Positions 18,833 through 27,362 of a stretch of 35,744 bases of DNA are shown piece after piece. Numbering within the stretch: position 1 is the first letter of the stretch; each line of letters opens with the position of its first letter. The notes beneath the pieces are model-generated. The model was not told the DNA's origin and ran no database searches. It saw only the letters and a list, made by a program, of their open reading frames with translations. The stretch spans positions 1 through 35,744 of the forward strand of contig NZ_FCNT01000030.1 in the NCBI RefSeq assembly GCF_900021155.1, in the 5' to 3' direction. The position numbers and the translations under genes are program-made. The stretch is from Alistipes sp. CHKCI003 (GTDB taxonomy: Bacteria; Bacteroidota; Bacteroidia; Bacteroidales; Rikenellaceae).

Positions 18833-19711
18833 ATGGAGTACGCCAATCATCTCAACGAATACGCTCCGGCACCGAGCGAGGCACAGGCAGCCGAAGAGGT
18901 CGCCCGTATGAAAACGGCTGCGGTACGCAATGAAAACAGCGATGTATATAAACTTTGCTATTCGGCCATCGACCTCACGACCCTTTCGTGCAGCGACTCC
19001 GTGCGGTCGGTTACGGCTTTCGCCGAAAAAGCCGTGGAATTCTACGACAAGTTTCCGCACATCCCCAATGTGGCGTCGATCTGCATCTATCCCTCCTTCG
19101 TCGAGACGGTAGGGGTCGCCGTCGACGGCACGCCGATGCGCATCACGAGCGTCGCCGGCGGTTTTCCCGCGGCACAGACGTTCCTCGAAGTCAAGGCGCT
19201 CGAAGTGGCCATGGCGATCGAAAACGGAGCCGACGAAGTGGACATCGTGCTCAACGCGGGACGGATGCTCACGGGCGAATACGACGAAGCGGCCAACGAG
19301 GTGGAAGTGATCCGTGCGGAGATGGACGAGGAGATCGTGCTCAAAGTCATCATCGAATCGGGAGTGCTCAAAACTCCGGACCTGATCCGGAAGGCATCGC
19401 TGCTGTCGATGTTCGCGGGTGCAGACTTCATCAAAACTTCGACAGGCAAGACCGACGTGTCGGCGACGCCCGAAGCGGCGGTCGTGATGTGCCATGCGAT
19501 CAAGGACTTTTACGAGAAAACGGGCCGCAAGGTGGGCTTCAAGGCCGCCGGCGGTGTCCGCACGCCGCAGGATGCGGTCCTTTATTATACGATCGTCGAA
19601 GAAATCCTCGGAAAAGAGTGGTGCACGCCCGAACTGTTCCGGATCGGTGCTTCGTCTGCGGCCAACAACCTGATTTCCGCGATCGAAGGCAGGGAGGTGA
19701 AGTTTTTCTAA
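18833..19711 (+). CDS. deoC: Deoxyribose-phosphate aldolase
   Basis: The 292-residue TIM-barrel enzyme cleaves 2-deoxyribose-5-phosphate to glyceraldehyde-3-phosphate and acetaldehyde in deoxynucleoside catabolism. The Schiff-base lysine is in GADFIKTSTGK (Lys201). A second conserved lysine is in VGFKAAGGVR (Lys237), and Asp137 lies in ADEVDIVLNAGR. It carries an N-terminal extension of about 40 residues compared with the shortest bacterial enzymes and is nearer the longer E. coli-like form. It appears monocistronic. Hairpins follow at 19728-19748 and 19848-19881. Confidence 0.96.
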   Translation: MEYANHLNEYAPAPSEAQAAEEVARMKTAAVRNENSDVYKLCYSAIDLTTLSCSDSVRSVTAFAEKAVEFYDKFPHIPNVASICIYPSFVETVGVAVDGTPMRITSVAGGFPAAQTFLEVKALEVAMAIENGADEVDIVLNAGRMLTGEYDEAANEVEVIRAEMDEEIVLKVIIESGVLKTPDLIRKASLLSMFAGADFIKTSTGKTDVSATPEAAVVMCHAIKDFYEKTGRKVGFKAAGGVRTPQDAVLYYTIVEEILGKEWCTPELFRIGASSAANNLISAIEGREVKFF

Positions 19712-19727
19712 TTCCGCAATGCCCGAA

Positions 19728-19748
19728 GGGGCGGTCGCCGACCGCCCC
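19728..19748 (+). terminator. GC-rich hairpin after deoC
   Basis: GGGGCGGTC (19728-19736) pairs perfectly with GACCGCCCC (19740-19748) around a 3-nt loop, 17 nt past the deoC stop. It is followed by C-rich rather than T-rich sequence, so it may slow rather than end transcription. Confidence 0.5.
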
Positions 19749-19847
19749 CCCCCTCTCCGTTTTCGGGGAATGGCTGTCCGGCGGTTGATCTTAACTCTCC
19801 GTGAATCCTCCGTTCGGGAAAGTTCCCTTAATGGCAGGACGAATGAA

Positions 19848-19881
19848 AGAGGCTGTCTGCGACGATCGACGGACAGCCTCT
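19848..19881 (+). terminator. Hairpin of the GAGGCTGTC type
   Basis: AGAGGCTGTC (19848-19857) pairs with GACAGCCTCT (19872-19881) around a loop of about 14 nt. Hairpins of this type are common downstream of genes in Bacteroidales, so it is probably the distal terminator of deoC. The T-run is weak. Confidence 0.55.
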
Positions 19882-20572
19882 CTCCGTTCGGGAGACTCGG
19901 CCCATCGGTCGTTCGTTTCGCAGCCGTTCGCCGAAGCTCCGCATCCGCGTCGTCCCGTCCGACCGACGCCTCCCTCTTCATCGGGTGGGCGATCCGATTC
20001 CGCCGCCGGCTGCACGGTTTACGAAAAGAGCGTCATGCGTCTTGTTTTCGGCGGCACGAATGATCCCGGCCCCGCAGGTCCGGCTCTCCGCCCTCGGCAA
20101 ATCCACCCGATCTGCGGACCGGCTGCTTCCCGCGGATCGTCGATCGCCGCACACACTCAGAATACGGACGCCGCTGTCGAACTGCAAAGTGCGGGCGATC
20201 TGGAGCCCTCCGGCACGGAGTGTCGAAGGCTGCGGCCATTGGCGGCAGGCGTCCCCGTCGTCGCCGAACGTCGTCGTCGGCGCACGACAAATCGTGCCGG
20301 CATTCCGGCCCTCGTCGTTCGTCCGACGATTCCCATAGCGTCCGGCATCGAACGTTAAAGCCTCCTCCCTCGCATCTTTCAGATTTTTCCCACCTCCTAT
20401 CCGGATCCCGCCGCATTGCGCCAGCCGCGGGTGCGACGGCAGGCCGAAGCAGCCGTCCGGCCGAGCGTATTCGCAAATCGGAAGCCGAAACGCACGCTGC
20501 ACCCTTACCTGAACGGCCGATACGCCCCCCCTCTTCCTCCGAAACGGGTTCCGACAGCGGCACCGCCCCAAA

Positions 20573-20598
20573 GGCCGTCCGCAACCTGCCGGACGGCC
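20573..20598 (-). terminator. Terminator of the DUF3078–S41 operon
   Basis: GGCCGTCCG (20573-20581) pairs perfectly with CGGACGGCC (20590-20598) around an 8-nt loop. On the minus strand the stem is followed by TTTGG, 20 nt past the stop of the last gene in the operon. Confidence 0.6.
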
Positions 20599-20618
20599 CT
20601 GTTCAAAATAGAGGAGAT

Positions 20619-20900
20619 TTATTCTGCCGCGGCATCCCCGTGCAGCGAATCGGCCGGTCTCAACGAGTCCGGCGCATCTTCCGGCATCGCACGGGCCGGC
20701 CGATCGGAAGCATTCGTATCCGGAACACGAAGAGGTCCGGCGCCGGCTGCTGCTCCGTCCTCCGACGTCGCGTCGAAGACGGCTTCCGCCTCCGGTTCAT
20801 CGAAAACGGCCGACGTATATTTTCCGCGGTGCATGACCGCCGCGACGATCACGGCTACGGCCGTCGCCGCGAAGACGATTCCGAGTATCTTTTTAATCAT
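20619..20900 (-). CDS. Small membrane-anchored hypothetical protein
   Basis: The 93-residue protein has a basic N-terminus and one hydrophobic helix (MIKKILGIVFAATAVAVIVAAVM, residues 1-23), then a hydrophilic, acidic, Ala/Asp/Pro-rich tail. No family is recognised. Its ATG overlaps the TGA of the S41 protease gene (ATGA at 20900-20897), which argues for translational coupling and for its being real. It may be a membrane-tethered accessory or a substrate of the protease; that is conjecture. A hairpin terminator follows directly, so it is the last gene of the operon. Confidence 0.6.
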   Translation of the reverse strand: MIKKILGIVFAATAVAVIVAAVMHRGKYTSAVFDEPEAEAVFDATSEDGAAAGAGPLRVPDTNASDRPARAMPEDAPDSLRPADSLHGDAAAE

Positions 20901-22651
20901 ATTTCCGTCGAATCACGCTCTTCATGCTGCAATTCCCGTTCCGTCAGCGTGTCCGCCCGCTCCCCGACGGCCGGGCCCGCCGCCTGCGCATCCGTTCCGG
21001 ACTCGGACGGCTCGCCGGCAGCATCGGCACCGCCGTCGAGCAGTTCGATCGCACGCAGGATCACCTTGTCGACGGGATAGATATTGGCATAGAATCCGTT
21101 GTCTTCGAGGATCGTGTTGCGGCCGATGTAAGCCCTCAGCTGTGCTTCGACGAGTTTGTGCGAACGGTCGATCTCCCGGTAGTTCGGCACGACGCCCTGA
21201 CGGGCGGCATAACGCACGAAGTCGTCGAGCAGCGTGCGGTCGTTGTCCAGCAGACGCCGCAGCGCCGGGATGCTCGCCACGCGGTTCAACTCGTCGCGGT
21301 GGCGGTCGGCGTACTCCATCGTATAGCGGTAGAGGATGTTGCGCCCCACGACCTCGACGAACCACGGTGTTACGTCGGTCGTATCGGCCGGTACGAACAG
21401 GTCGGGCATGATTCCGCCGCCGCCGTAGACGACTTTGCCCTTCGGGGTTACGAATCGGAGCGAATCGGCGAATCGGATGCTGTCGGCCGAGAAAAACTCA
21501 TTGTGCTCGTAACGGTGGAGCAGGTCGGCTTCATAGTCCTCGCCGTCGCCGATCGTGTAGGGTTTCTGGATCGAACGGCCCGTCGGCGTATAGTACCGCG
21601 CTGTGGTGAGCCGCAGGGCAGATCCGTCCGAATAGGGGATTTGGCGCTGCACGAGCCCCTTGCCGAAGGAGCGGCGGCCGACGATCGTACCGCGGTCGTT
21701 GTCCTGCAAGGCCCCGGCGAGAATCTCGCTCGACGACGCGCTGCCCTCGTCGATGAGCACCGCGACCTCGGTATCCTGCGCCGTTCCGCTGCCGTCGGCA
21801 TACTCCTTGACTTGTCGATGATTGCGGTCTTCGGTATAGACGATGAGCTGGCCTTCGTGCAGGAATTCGTTGGCGATCAGGATCGCCTGATCGAGATAGC
21901 CGCCCGCATTGCCGCGCAAGTCGAGCACGAGCTTGGCCATCCCCTCGGTGCGCAGCCGCATCATCGCTTGCAGCAGCTCGGTATAGGACGTGCGTGCGAA
22001 CTGCCCGAGTTTGACGTAGCCTGTGTCGTCCGTCAGCATGAAGGCCGCTTCGATGCTTTTGATCGGTATGACGCCGCGCACCACATCCACCTCCACCGAA
22101 TCGGCGATCCCGTACCGGCGGAGGGTGAGCTTCACGTGGCTGCCGCGCGGTCCGCGCAGCCGTTTGACGATCTGGTGCTGCGGAATCTTCCGGCCTGCCA
22201 CGAGCGAGTCGTTGATCCGCACGATGCGGTCGCCGGCCTTCACGCCCGCCTTGTCGCTCGGACCGGCCGCGATGACGTTGAGCACCGTGATCGTATCGGT
22301 GGCCATGTTGAACACCACGCCGATGCCGTCGAACTCCCCTTCGAGCGGTTCGTTGAGCTGCTGCATCTCGTCGGCGGGGATGTAGACCGAGTGGGGGTCG
22401 AGTTCGCGCACGAGCAGCGGAATGACGTGCTCGGCGAGCGAGTCGATCGATACGGAATCGACATACTGATGCTCGATGAGCGAAAGCGTATAGGTCAGTT
22501 TGTTGTCCGGCAGAGCGATCTGCGTCAGCGCCCTGCGCAGTTGCGATTCGGCGCTGCTGCGGCCCATGAACTGCCCGAGCAGCACCCCGAGCACCACGCC
22601 CGCCGCAAGCAGCAGCGGAATGAGAATCGTCCGTTTCGAGTTTCTATCCAT
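20897..22651 (-). CDS. S41 family C-terminal processing peptidase
   Basis: The 584-residue protein has a single N-terminal membrane anchor (residues 8-29), placing the rest in the periplasm. A PDZ domain follows (about 100-190, with GIGVVFN and AGDRIVRIND). The S41 protease core has KLVLDLRGNAGGYLD, then GSASSSEILAGALQD carrying the serine (about Ser306) and GRRSFGKGLVQ carrying the lysine (about Lys331) of the Ser-Lys dyad. Such enzymes cleave the C-termini of envelope proteins. A C-terminal region of about 180 residues follows the core and ends in an acidic low-complexity tail. It lies 6 nt after the DUF3078 gene and overlaps the small protein gene by 4 nt. Confidence 0.95.
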   Translation of the reverse strand: MDRNSKRTILIPLLLAAGVVLGVLLGQFMGRSSAESQLRRALTQIALPDNKLTYTLSLIEHQYVDSVSIDSLAEHVIPLLVRELDPHSVYIPADEMQQLNEPLEGEFDGIGVVFNMATDTITVLNVIAAGPSDKAGVKAGDRIVRINDSLVAGRKIPQHQIVKRLRGPRGSHVKLTLRRYGIADSVEVDVVRGVIPIKSIEAAFMLTDDTGYVKLGQFARTSYTELLQAMMRLRTEGMAKLVLDLRGNAGGYLDQAILIANEFLHEGQLIVYTEDRNHRQVKEYADGSGTAQDTEVAVLIDEGSASSSEILAGALQDNDRGTIVGRRSFGKGLVQRQIPYSDGSALRLTTARYYTPTGRSIQKPYTIGDGEDYEADLLHRYEHNEFFSADSIRFADSLRFVTPKGKVVYGGGGIMPDLFVPADTTDVTPWFVEVVGRNILYRYTMEYADRHRDELNRVASIPALRRLLDNDRTLLDDFVRYAARQGVVPNYREIDRSHKLVEAQLRAYIGRNTILEDNGFYANIYPVDKVILRAIELLDGGADAAGEPSESGTDAQAAGPAVGERADTLTERELQHEERDSTEI

Positions 22652-22657
22652 CGCGGC

Positions 22658-23827
22658 CTATTTGTTTTTGAACGTGTAGCTCAGCCCGACGCTCAGCAGC
22701 GTTTGGGTCTGCACGCCGAGATTCTGCGCCCGGTTGTAGTAGAGCTGGAAATTGAGTGTCGTGGAGATGTATTTCGTGGCCTTGATTTCGAGCGTGTTCT
22801 CCCAGCGCACCGTCGGGTGGATCGCCAGCACGGGCTTATCCTGCGGACGTTTGTCGGGATCGGCGTTCCAGCAGTCGTAGGCCGCTTTGTAGGTCCGGTA
22901 ATCGGAGACTTTGTTTTTCATGCCGATGTCGGTGATCCAGCCGAAGAACGAGAAGAACGTCGTCCGGTAGCGGAAGACGCCCTTGCGGCCGAACGTGCGG
23001 TCGAAATCGACCTGCACGGAGGAACCGCCCTCGTATTTCGAAGTCCGGTCGGGGCTGGAGAGTCCGTAGACCTGCCACCCGGGTTTGTCGTCCCACACGT
23101 TCGACCGCACCAGCGCACTCTCGACAAATACGGCGCTCAGCGCCAGCGGCGAGAGATTCACCACGAAAGGCCACTTTTTATCGGGGCAGGTGTAGGTAAC
23201 GCCGAGCGACACGTCGAGATAGCCCGGCGACATGAAGGTGCTCTTGCGGTTGGAAGGCTCCTGCTGCGTGCGCGAAACGTAGCCGTTGGCGAACTGGCTG
23301 CGGAACTTGATGATCGAACCGTAGGACCAGTTCTTCGACATCTTGAACGAAGGGGCCGTGGACAAGGCGAACTCGTCCTGATTCTTGAACCAGACGCCGT
23401 CGCTCGATGTCGTGCCGTCCGCGTTCGCGGTCTCGACTTTCATCCGGTTGTAGCCGATATTGGCGCCGAATTTGGTCTCGATCGAGAACAGGCCCTTCGT
23501 GAAGACGTGCCGCAGATTCAGCGTGGCGATCATGGCGATGGCGTTGTCGCCGCCGGAGGTCTCGATCCACGAATCGTTGTAGGAGGTCAGCGTGCCCTGC
23601 AATCCGCCGCCGAATTCGAGGTAGTTGCGCTCCTTGCGGATCGCCGCCCGTTCGGCGCGGTAGCGTGCGCGGTTGAAAAACCGGGCCTCCACGGCCGCCG
23701 CTTTCACGTCGTTGCGGAACGACACGTCATGATCGTCCGAGCCGACCTCGTCCACGGAGATCTGAGCCGCGGCGGACTGTGCAGCGGCAAGCGATGCGAG
23801 CAGGATGAATCCGTAAAAACATTTCAT
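22658..23827 (-). CDS. DUF3078-family outer-membrane beta-barrel protein
   Basis: The 389-residue protein has a Sec signal peptide (MKCFYGFILLASLAAAQSAAAQ, likely cut after AAA or AQ). It then shows a long series of alternating aromatic/hydrophobic strands ending in GLSYTFKNK, which resembles a barrel terminus. The overall pattern (YLEFGGGLQGTLTSYNDSW, LNLRHVFTKG, WENTLEIKATKYISTTL) fits the Bacteroidota DUF3078 family of predicted outer-membrane proteins of unknown function. The start at 23827 is preferred to the longer frame because it begins the signal peptide. It is first of an operon with the S41 protease and is divergent from nfo. Confidence 0.8.
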   Translation of the reverse strand: MKCFYGFILLASLAAAQSAAAQISVDEVGSDDHDVSFRNDVKAAAVEARFFNRARYRAERAAIRKERNYLEFGGGLQGTLTSYNDSWIETSGGDNAIAMIATLNLRHVFTKGLFSIETKFGANIGYNRMKVETANADGTTSSDGVWFKNQDEFALSTAPSFKMSKNWSYGSIIKFRSQFANGYVSRTQQEPSNRKSTFMSPGYLDVSLGVTYTCPDKKWPFVVNLSPLALSAVFVESALVRSNVWDDKPGWQVYGLSSPDRTSKYEGGSSVQVDFDRTFGRKGVFRYRTTFFSFFGWITDIGMKNKVSDYRTYKAAYDCWNADPDKRPQDKPVLAIHPTVRWENTLEIKATKYISTTLNFQLYYNRAQNLGVQTQTLLSVGLSYTFKNK

Positions 23828-23860
23828 GGCGAACGGCTTGTGGTGAGAGATTCCGAAGTG

Positions 23861-23868
23861 CAAATTTA
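23861..23868 (-). promoter_or_regulatory. Candidate -7 box of the DUF3078–S41 operon
   Basis: TAAATTTG on the minus strand matches TAnnTTTG, 33 nt upstream of the DUF3078 ATG. The -33 position is not a good match. It lies back to back with the nfo -7 box 22 nt away. Confidence 0.5.
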
Positions 23869-23889
23869 TGAATTTATTTATAAAATAGT

Positions 23890-23897
23890 TACATTTG
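23890..23897 (+). promoter_or_regulatory. Candidate -7 box of nfo
   Basis: TACATTTG matches TAnnTTTG and ends 28 nt before the nfo ATG. A weak TATG lies at the -33 position with a 19-nt spacing (23867-23870). The two divergent promoters share an AT-rich stretch of about 40 bp. Confidence 0.55.
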
Positions 23898-23925
23898 TCC
23901 GTATGAAATCGTAAACCCGACACGT

Positions 23926-24774
23926 ATGAAATTTTTCGGAGCACACGTAAGCGCCGCGGGCGGCGTCGAGAACGCCCCCCGCAACGCAGGCAAAATAGGG
24001 GCCACAGCCTTCGCCCTCTTCACCAAAAATCAACGGCAGTGGAGCGCCGCGCCCCTCACTGCGGCCCAGATCGGCGGATTCGGCGCCGCCTGCGCCGAGC
24101 TGGGCTATGCGCCGGCACAAATTCTGCCCCACGACTCCTACCTCATCAACCTCGGCCATCCCGAGCCCGAGGCGCTGGCCAAATCGCGCGGAGCTTTTTT
24201 CGATGAGATGGCCCGCTGCGAGGCGCTGGGACTCGACCGCCTCAATTTCCATCCGGGCAGCCACCTGAACCGGATCGCGCCGGAGCGGAGCCTCGATCTC
24301 GTGGCCGAGTCGATCAACCTCGCGCTCGACCGCACACGGGGCGTAACGGCCGTGATCGAGAACACTGCGGGACAGGGCTCGAACCTCGGCTCGTCGTTCG
24401 AACAGCTGGCCTACCTCATCGAGCGCGTGGAGGACCGCTCGCGCGTGGGCGTCTGCATCGACACCTGCCACGCCTTCGCCGCCGGCTACGATCTGCGGAC
24501 CGCCGAAGCCTGCGACCGCACCTTCGCGGAGTTCGACCGCATCGTCGGCTTCCGCTACCTCAGGGGCATGCACCTCAACGACGCGATGAAGCCGCTCGGC
24601 AGCCGCGTCGACCGCCATGCGCCGCTGGGCGAAGGGCAGATCGGCACGGAGTGTTTCCGCTACATCGCCCGCGACGCGCGGTTCGACGACATGCCGCTCA
24701 TCCTCGAAACGCCCGACGAGGAGCGCTGGCCCGAGGAGATCGCCCTGCTCAAGGCATTCGCCGGGGAGCGGTAG
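23926..24774 (+). CDS. nfo: Deoxyribonuclease IV (endonuclease IV)
   Basis: The 282-residue TIM-barrel enzyme nicks DNA at abasic sites in base-excision repair and binds three metal ions. Family motifs are present in order: GAHVSAAGG at the N-terminus, [83 protein letters not shown] and LILETPDE. These supply the His/Glu/Asp metal ligands. Length is normal. It is monocistronic, divergent from the DUF3078 operon, and ends in a hairpin. Confidence 0.97.
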   Translation: MKFFGAHVSAAGGVENAPRNAGKIGATAFALFTKNQRQWSAAPLTAAQIGGFGAACAELGYAPAQILPHDSYLINLGHPEPEALAKSRGAFFDEMARCEALGLDRLNFHPGSHLNRIAPERSLDLVAESINLALDRTRGVTAVIENTAGQGSNLGSSFEQLAYLIERVEDRSRVGVCIDTCHAFAAGYDLRTAEACDRTFAEFDRIVGFRYLRGMHLNDAMKPLGSRVDRHAPLGEGQIGTECFRYIARDARFDDMPLILETPDEERWPEEIALLKAFAGER

Positions 24775-24803
24775 CGGACCGGGGGGGGCCGCCCGTCGGT
24801 CCG
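24775..24803 (+). terminator. Hairpin directly after nfo
   Basis: CGGACCG (24775-24781) pairs with CGGTCCG (24797-24803), starting at the base after the nfo stop. There is no T-run, so this is a possible weak terminator or 3'-end stabiliser. Confidence 0.4.
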
Positions 24804-25231
24804 ACCTTGCGCGGACGGAGTGCTCCCGCACCTTCGCGCCGCGGAGGCGGGGAGCGTTTCGGAAGCCCCGCATTTTTCCCGAACGTAGAATGCGGTTCGC
24901 GCTTCGAGACGGCCGTTTGCCGGAAACACGGCCTCCGGCCGGGCCCGGAGCCGTTCCGCGCGCTTTGCGGCCCCGGCTTTCGGAGGGTGGGGCCATCCGC
25001 GTCCGCCGCGCAGGGCTTCCGGCCGAAAGCGGCACCGTCCCGAGACGCTGATTGCGCCGCGCATTCCGTCGGCACGAAAGCCGGCGAGCCGCAACGTTTC
25101 GGCCGGACCGGCCGGACGAAACCGGCCGGACGAAACCGACCGGCAAAGCCTCCGGCCGATATTTCGGGCAGCGACCGCCGGCCGGAGTCGCCGGTCGTCG
25201 GGCGGAAATATACGATTCGGCCCTCCGCGGC
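24804..25231. other. Intergenic region between convergent nfo and dxs
   Basis: This is GC-rich, with no recognisable gene and no consensus promoter. It contains a short 14-bp tandem repeat described separately. Open frames here have Arg/Ala/Gly/Pro-rich chance composition. Confidence 0.55.
25108..25135. repeat. Short tandem repeat, 14-bp unit
   Basis: Two identical copies of CCGGCCGGACGAAA (25108-25121 and 25122-25135) are followed by a degenerate third copy to about 25147. The unit contains the palindrome CCGGCCGG. No function is apparent. Confidence 0.7.
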
Positions 25232-25265
25232 GAAGGCTGCCCTCGGTGATCCGAAAGCAGCCTTC
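25232..25265 (-). terminator. Hairpin terminator of dxs
   Basis: GAAGGCTGC (25232-25240) pairs perfectly with GCAGCCTTC (25257-25265). An inner TCGG/CCGA stem closes a 4-nt loop. It lies 24 nt past the dxs stop on the minus strand. The T-run is missing, but the shape and position fit a transcript end. Confidence 0.6.
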
Positions 25266-25288
25266 CTCGCTCCATGGGGCCGTTCTTC

Positions 25289-27052
25289 CTACACTTCAGC
25301 CAGTATGCGCCGGATATCTTCGGCGATCTGCGGGGCGGTCAGACGGTTGGCGCGCAGAAGCTCCTGCGGGTCGAACCGGTCGGCGAACTCCTTGCGGGCT
25401 CCGTAGCAGAGCACGCGCATCGCCGAGGGGCCGTACCAGCGGGCGATCTTCTCGCCGAAGCCGCCCTCGACCGCGCCGTCTTCCAGCGTTGCGACCACTT
25501 CGTGATCCGCCTTCAGCGCTTCGAGCAGCTCCTCGTCCAGCCCCGTGATGTAGCGCGGATTGATGACCGTCGCCCCGATACCGGCCTCGGCTTCGAGGCG
25601 GTCGGCCGCCGCTTCGGCGAGGCTGTGGAACGCCCCGAGCCCCACGAGGGCGACCCGCGACCCGCGGCGCGTGGTTTCGAATCGGTCGAGACGGCCGTAA
25701 TCCGTGTCGAACGTGCGGTCGCTGTGCACGACGGCGGCGCCCGGGACGCGCAGCGCCACGGGATGTTCCCTTTGGCGGAGCGCCCAGTCGAGCATGGCCA
25801 GATACTCCTCGGCGCAGGTCGGCGCCAGATAGACCAGATTCGGAATGTTGCCGAGAAGCGGAATGTCGAAGAATCCGAGGTGCGTGGCGTCGTTCAGCCC
25901 CGCGATCGTGCCCATGAAGACGCCGATCACCGCAGGATTGCGGTCGATGCAGAGGTCCTGCGACAACTGGTCGTAGGTGCGCTGGACGAAAGTGCTGTAC
26001 ACTCCGTAGAAGGGCCGTCCGCCGCCGCGGGCGATACCCGACGCGAGCGCCACGGCGTGCTCCTCGGCGATGCCCACGTCGACGAACCGGCGGCCCGCCG
26101 CACGGCGCCGTTCGGGTGTGAAGCCCATCACGGCGGGTGTTCCGGAGGTGATGGCCACCACGGCCGGGTCCTCGCGCATCCGTTCGAGCAGGAAGCGGGC
26201 CGTGAGGTCGCCGTAATCCTCCCCGCCGCCTGCCGAGAGCGGCTCGCCCGTCGCCCGGTCGAACGGCATGCCCCAGTGGAAACGCTCGCGGTCGGCCTCG
26301 GCCGGAGCGTAGCCTTTGCCCTTCTGCGTGTGGATGTGCACCACCGTCGGACGGGGCGTATCCTTCACGCGGGCGAAAGCCCCGATCAGCGCTCCGAGGT
26401 CGTTGCCGGCTTCGACATAGAGGTAGTCGAGCCCCAGCGCACGGAAGTAATTGCACTCGGCCGCGCCCTGCGTCCGGCGCAGCAGCGCGAGGTTGCCGTA
26501 GAGGCCGCCGTGGTTCTCGGCGATCGACATCTCGTTGTCGTTCACCACGACGATGAGGTTCGTGCCCGCCTCCGCGGCATTGCTCAGCCCTTCGTAGGCC
26601 TCGCCGCCGCTGAGCGATCCGTCGCCGATCACGGCGATGACGTTTTCGCGGCCTCCCCGAAGGTCGCGGGCCTTGGCCAGTCCGCAGGCGAGGCTCACCG
26701 AGGTCGAAGTGTGCCCCACGGTGAAGTGGTCGTGCTCGCTCTCGCGCGGGTCGGTGTAACCCGAGACGTCGTCGTACGCCGCCGGATCGAGGAACGCCGC
26801 ACGGCGGCCCGTGAGCATTTTATGGGTGTAGCTCTGGTGCGACACGTCGAAGACGATCTTGTCCTTCGGCGAATCGAAGACGTAGTGCAGGGCGATGGTC
26901 GCCTCGACCATGCCCAGATTGGGGCCGATGTGGCCGCCGTGAGCGCTCAGTTTTTGCAGAAGCGCCGTGCGGACCTCGTCCGCCAGCGTTTCGAGCTGCT
27001 GCACCGCAAGTCGTTTCACGTCCTGCGGAGTGTCGATTTTCTCAAGATACAT
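25289..27052 (-). CDS. dxs: Dxs-family thiamine-diphosphate enzyme, divergent short form
   Basis: The 587-residue protein belongs to the 1-deoxy-D-xylulose-5-phosphate synthase family (pyruvate plus glyceraldehyde-3-phosphate, first step of the MEP isoprenoid route). The thiamine-diphosphate motif GDGS...NDN spans about residues 143-173. Catalytic histidines are at about 41 and 72 (SHQSYTHK), and the glutamate is in IAEEHAV (about 330). It is shorter than typical Dxs (about 620-640) because the segment after NEMSIAENHG is missing about 40 residues. The DRAG arginine and the second arginine of RYPRG, which hold the substrate phosphate in known Dxs, are replaced (FMG and RVPGA). It may be a paralogue with altered substrate; a true dxs could lie elsewhere in the genome. 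It is monocistronic with a long candidate leader. Confidence 0.8.
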   Translation of the reverse strand: MYLEKIDTPQDVKRLAVQQLETLADEVRTALLQKLSAHGGHIGPNLGMVEATIALHYVFDSPKDKIVFDVSHQSYTHKMLTGRRAAFLDPAAYDDVSGYTDPRESEHDHFTVGHTSTSVSLACGLAKARDLRGGRENVIAVIGDGSLSGGEAYEGLSNAAEAGTNLIVVVNDNEMSIAENHGGLYGNLALLRRTQGAAECNYFRALGLDYLYVEAGNDLGALIGAFARVKDTPRPTVVHIHTQKGKGYAPAEADRERFHWGMPFDRATGEPLSAGGGEDYGDLTARFLLERMREDPAVVAITSGTPAVMGFTPERRRAAGRRFVDVGIAEEHAVALASGIARGGGRPFYGVYSTFVQRTYDQLSQDLCIDRNPAVIGVFMGTIAGLNDATHLGFFDIPLLGNIPNLVYLAPTCAEEYLAMLDWALRQREHPVALRVPGAAVVHSDRTFDTDYGRLDRFETTRRGSRVALVGLGAFHSLAEAAADRLEAEAGIGATVINPRYITGLDEELLEALKADHEVVATLEDGAVEGGFGEKIARWYGPSAMRVLCYGARKEFADRFDPQELLRANRLTAPQIAEDIRRILAEV

Positions 27053-27325
27053 CTTTTTTACAATGACTTTAAGTTGAAATTCCCCGGCCGTTTTCCGCCT
27101 TGTCGATCCTCGGGCAGGTCCGGGTCGCTCCCTCCTGAACGGAACGGTCGCATTCTGTTTTCTTTCATTTCCCGCCTCGGCGAAGTCCGGTCTTGCGTTC
27201 GTCTTCGCACCCGGCTCGGCGAAACGCTCCTTTCGGTCTGCCGCCGCGCCGCCGGCTGAGCTCCGCCGTCAGGGGGCATGCTGCGAGGGACGCGGGAAGC
27301 CGGAAGCGCGGAAAGTTCCACGGTG

Positions 27326-27354
27326 CAAAGATACGCACCGAATCCCGCGACAAA
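27326..27354 (-). promoter_or_regulatory. Candidate promoter of the Dxs-family gene
   Basis: On the minus strand TATCTTTG (27333-27326) is a perfect TAnnTTTG, and TTTG (27354-27351) lies 17 nt upstream, slightly short of the usual 19-21. The predicted start near 27319 would give a 5' leader of about 265 nt, in which I find neither a thiamine-diphosphate riboswitch core nor a convincing upstream gene. Confidence 0.55.
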
Positions 27355-27362
27355 GTAACTCC

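Larger units (their letters stand above)
19712..20572. other. Long intergenic region, no gene recognised
   Basis: About 860 bases lie between deoC and the terminator of the S41 operon; the two convergent transcripts end here. Apart from the two hairpins listed separately I find no promoter of the TAnnTTTG type, no RNA gene and no convincing protein. Open frames on both strands translate to Arg/Pro/Ser/Cys-rich sequence with no family resemblance and no normal hydrophobic pattern. It may contain a fully decayed gene; this cannot be shown by eye. Confidence 0.55.

Noticed and set aside
19978..20584. Minus-strand frames of 183-197 codons in the deoC–S41 gap
   Set aside because: Arg/Gly/Cys/Pro-rich chance composition, no start-proximal promoter, no recognisable domain.
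20924..23914. Plus-strand open frame of about 1000 codons across the S41 and DUF3078 genes
   Set aside because: It is antisense to two well-supported genes with clear motifs and has the same His/Val/Arg shadow composition.
27053..27321. Thiamine-diphosphate riboswitch or 87-codon leader peptide before the Dxs-family gene
   Set aside because: No CUGAGA/ACCUGA-type riboswitch core was found, and the 87-codon frame is Arg/Pro/Ser-rich with no family.
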